Source: GCA-002700125 sp964434385
GTDB lineage: Bacteria > Chloroflexota > Dehalococcoidia > Lucifugimonadales > Lucifugimonadaceae
Assembly: GCA_964434385.1 (NCBI GenBank)
Contig: CAYSUW010000005.1
Location: 1-64,000 of the forward strand
DNA length: 64,000 nucleotides
Reading direction: 5' to 3'
Shown: positions 63,760-64,000 of the stretch, one piece after another
How the letters are laid out: the number at the start of each line of letters is the position of its first letter
Position numbering within the stretch: position 1 is the stretch's first letter
The notes under the pieces: model-generated
Databases searched by the model: none
Seen by the model: the letters and a program-made list of their open reading frames with translations, nothing else
What the model was told of the DNA's origin: nothing
Made by a program: the position numbers and the translations under genes

Positions 63760-64000
63760 TTATGCTGCAATTTTTTCGTTTATTTGAGATCCTTCGATTA
63801 TTCCTCCTCCTACAACTTCATCTCCTTGATAAAAAACAATAGCTTGACCTGGAGTAATTGCTCTTTGTGGTTCGTCAAAAATTATTTCTGTATGTGTATT
63901 TAATATCTTTACAATTGCTGTTGAATTTTTACTCTGGTATCTAATTTTTGCTGTAACTTTTATGGGGTTTTCAGGGATTTCCCCAGACAGGAAATTCACT
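63760..64000 (-). CDS. mnmA: tRNA-specific 2-thiouridylase MnmA, C-terminal part (cut by window edge)
   Basis: The last ~79 residues of MnmA, which thiolates U34 of tRNAs for Lys, Glu and Gln. The segment VTAKIRYQSKN followed by EPQRAITPGQAIVFYQGDEV and VGGGII is the diagnostic C-terminal barrel. The frame is open to the window end, so the gene continues past 64000; the in-frame GTG near 63999 is not its start. It heads the mnmA-rnhB-thiE-translin run. Confidence 0.92.
   Translation of the reverse strand, partial: VNFLSGEIPENPIKVTAKIRYQSKNSTAIVKILNTHTEIIFDEPQRAITPGQAIVFYQGDEVVGGGIIEGSQINEKIAA

Overview
The window is about 64 kb of AT-rich (by eye, roughly one-third GC), very tightly packed bacterial chromosome. 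I count 62 protein-coding genes (two cut by the window edges) and one tRNA. Only one stretch without a gene exceeds 300 bp. I see no insertion sequence, prophage, CRISPR array or rRNA. Genes are mostly housekeeping, many overlap by 1-4 bp, and several start with TTG or GTG behind a clear Shine-Dalgarno sequence. Free-living, streamlined and probably aquatic is the impression. Protein style (glutamyl-tRNA synthetase, PurQ, the separate transaldolase/phosphoglucose isomerase pair, a translin-family protein otherwise typical of archaea, a Gld-like ABC exporter with DUF4340) points to Chloroflexota, perhaps a Dehalococcoidia/SAR202-like lineage. That assignment is inference, not proof.

Layout. 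1-4463: a peptide/opine-type ABC importer, with a lipoprotein binding protein (partial) divergent from two permeases and two ATPases. 4464-7278: the three-subunit proton-translocating transhydrogenase. 7334-16869: a carbohydrate block with FGGY kinase, short NAD-type 6-phosphogluconate dehydrogenase, a DUF2090-like protein, glucose-6-phosphate isomerase, transaldolase, RpiB, transketolase and a gluconolactonase-family protein. Together these could run gluconolactone to gluconate to 6-phosphogluconate to the pentose phosphate pathway. 16872-19935: replication genes (helicase loader, a small primosome-like protein, DnaB) with ribosomal protein L9. 20162-25331: acetyl-CoA synthetase, an amidohydrolase and an unassigned SelA-like/DUF1932 enzyme pair. 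25328-30340: Mrp, DUF59, UvrB, YebC, RimM, KhpA, S16. 30486-34840: a fused MoaD-MoaE, tRNA-Ser(GCT), MiaB, NadA, NadC.

34843-41935: D-aminoacyl-tRNA deacylase, zinc ribbon protein, PurL/PurQ, S21, GltX, a pseudouridine synthase and LspA. 42034-49903: threonine aldolase, RarA, CoaE, and a MoxR-type AAA+ ATPase and giant VWA protein pair of the NorQ/NorD (CbbQ/CbbO) kind flanking a CoA-type NUDIX hydrolase. 49900-54438: a Gld-like ABC-2 system with DUF4340. 54577-59591: cysteine desulfurase, unknown membrane protein, MutS, metallo-hydrolase. 59599-64000: membrane pyrophosphatase, translin-family protein, ThiE, RNase HII and the end of MnmA.

Most worth a second look: the bacterial translin-family gene; RNase HII with no ATG/GTG/TTG able to include its catalytic residues; the NorQ/NorD-like pair with no client enzyme; the internal Gly-Gly in MoaD-MoaE; Mrp lacking its CxxC; the 107-bp overlap in the primosome genes; and a perfect 12-bp inverted repeat upstream of the importer.
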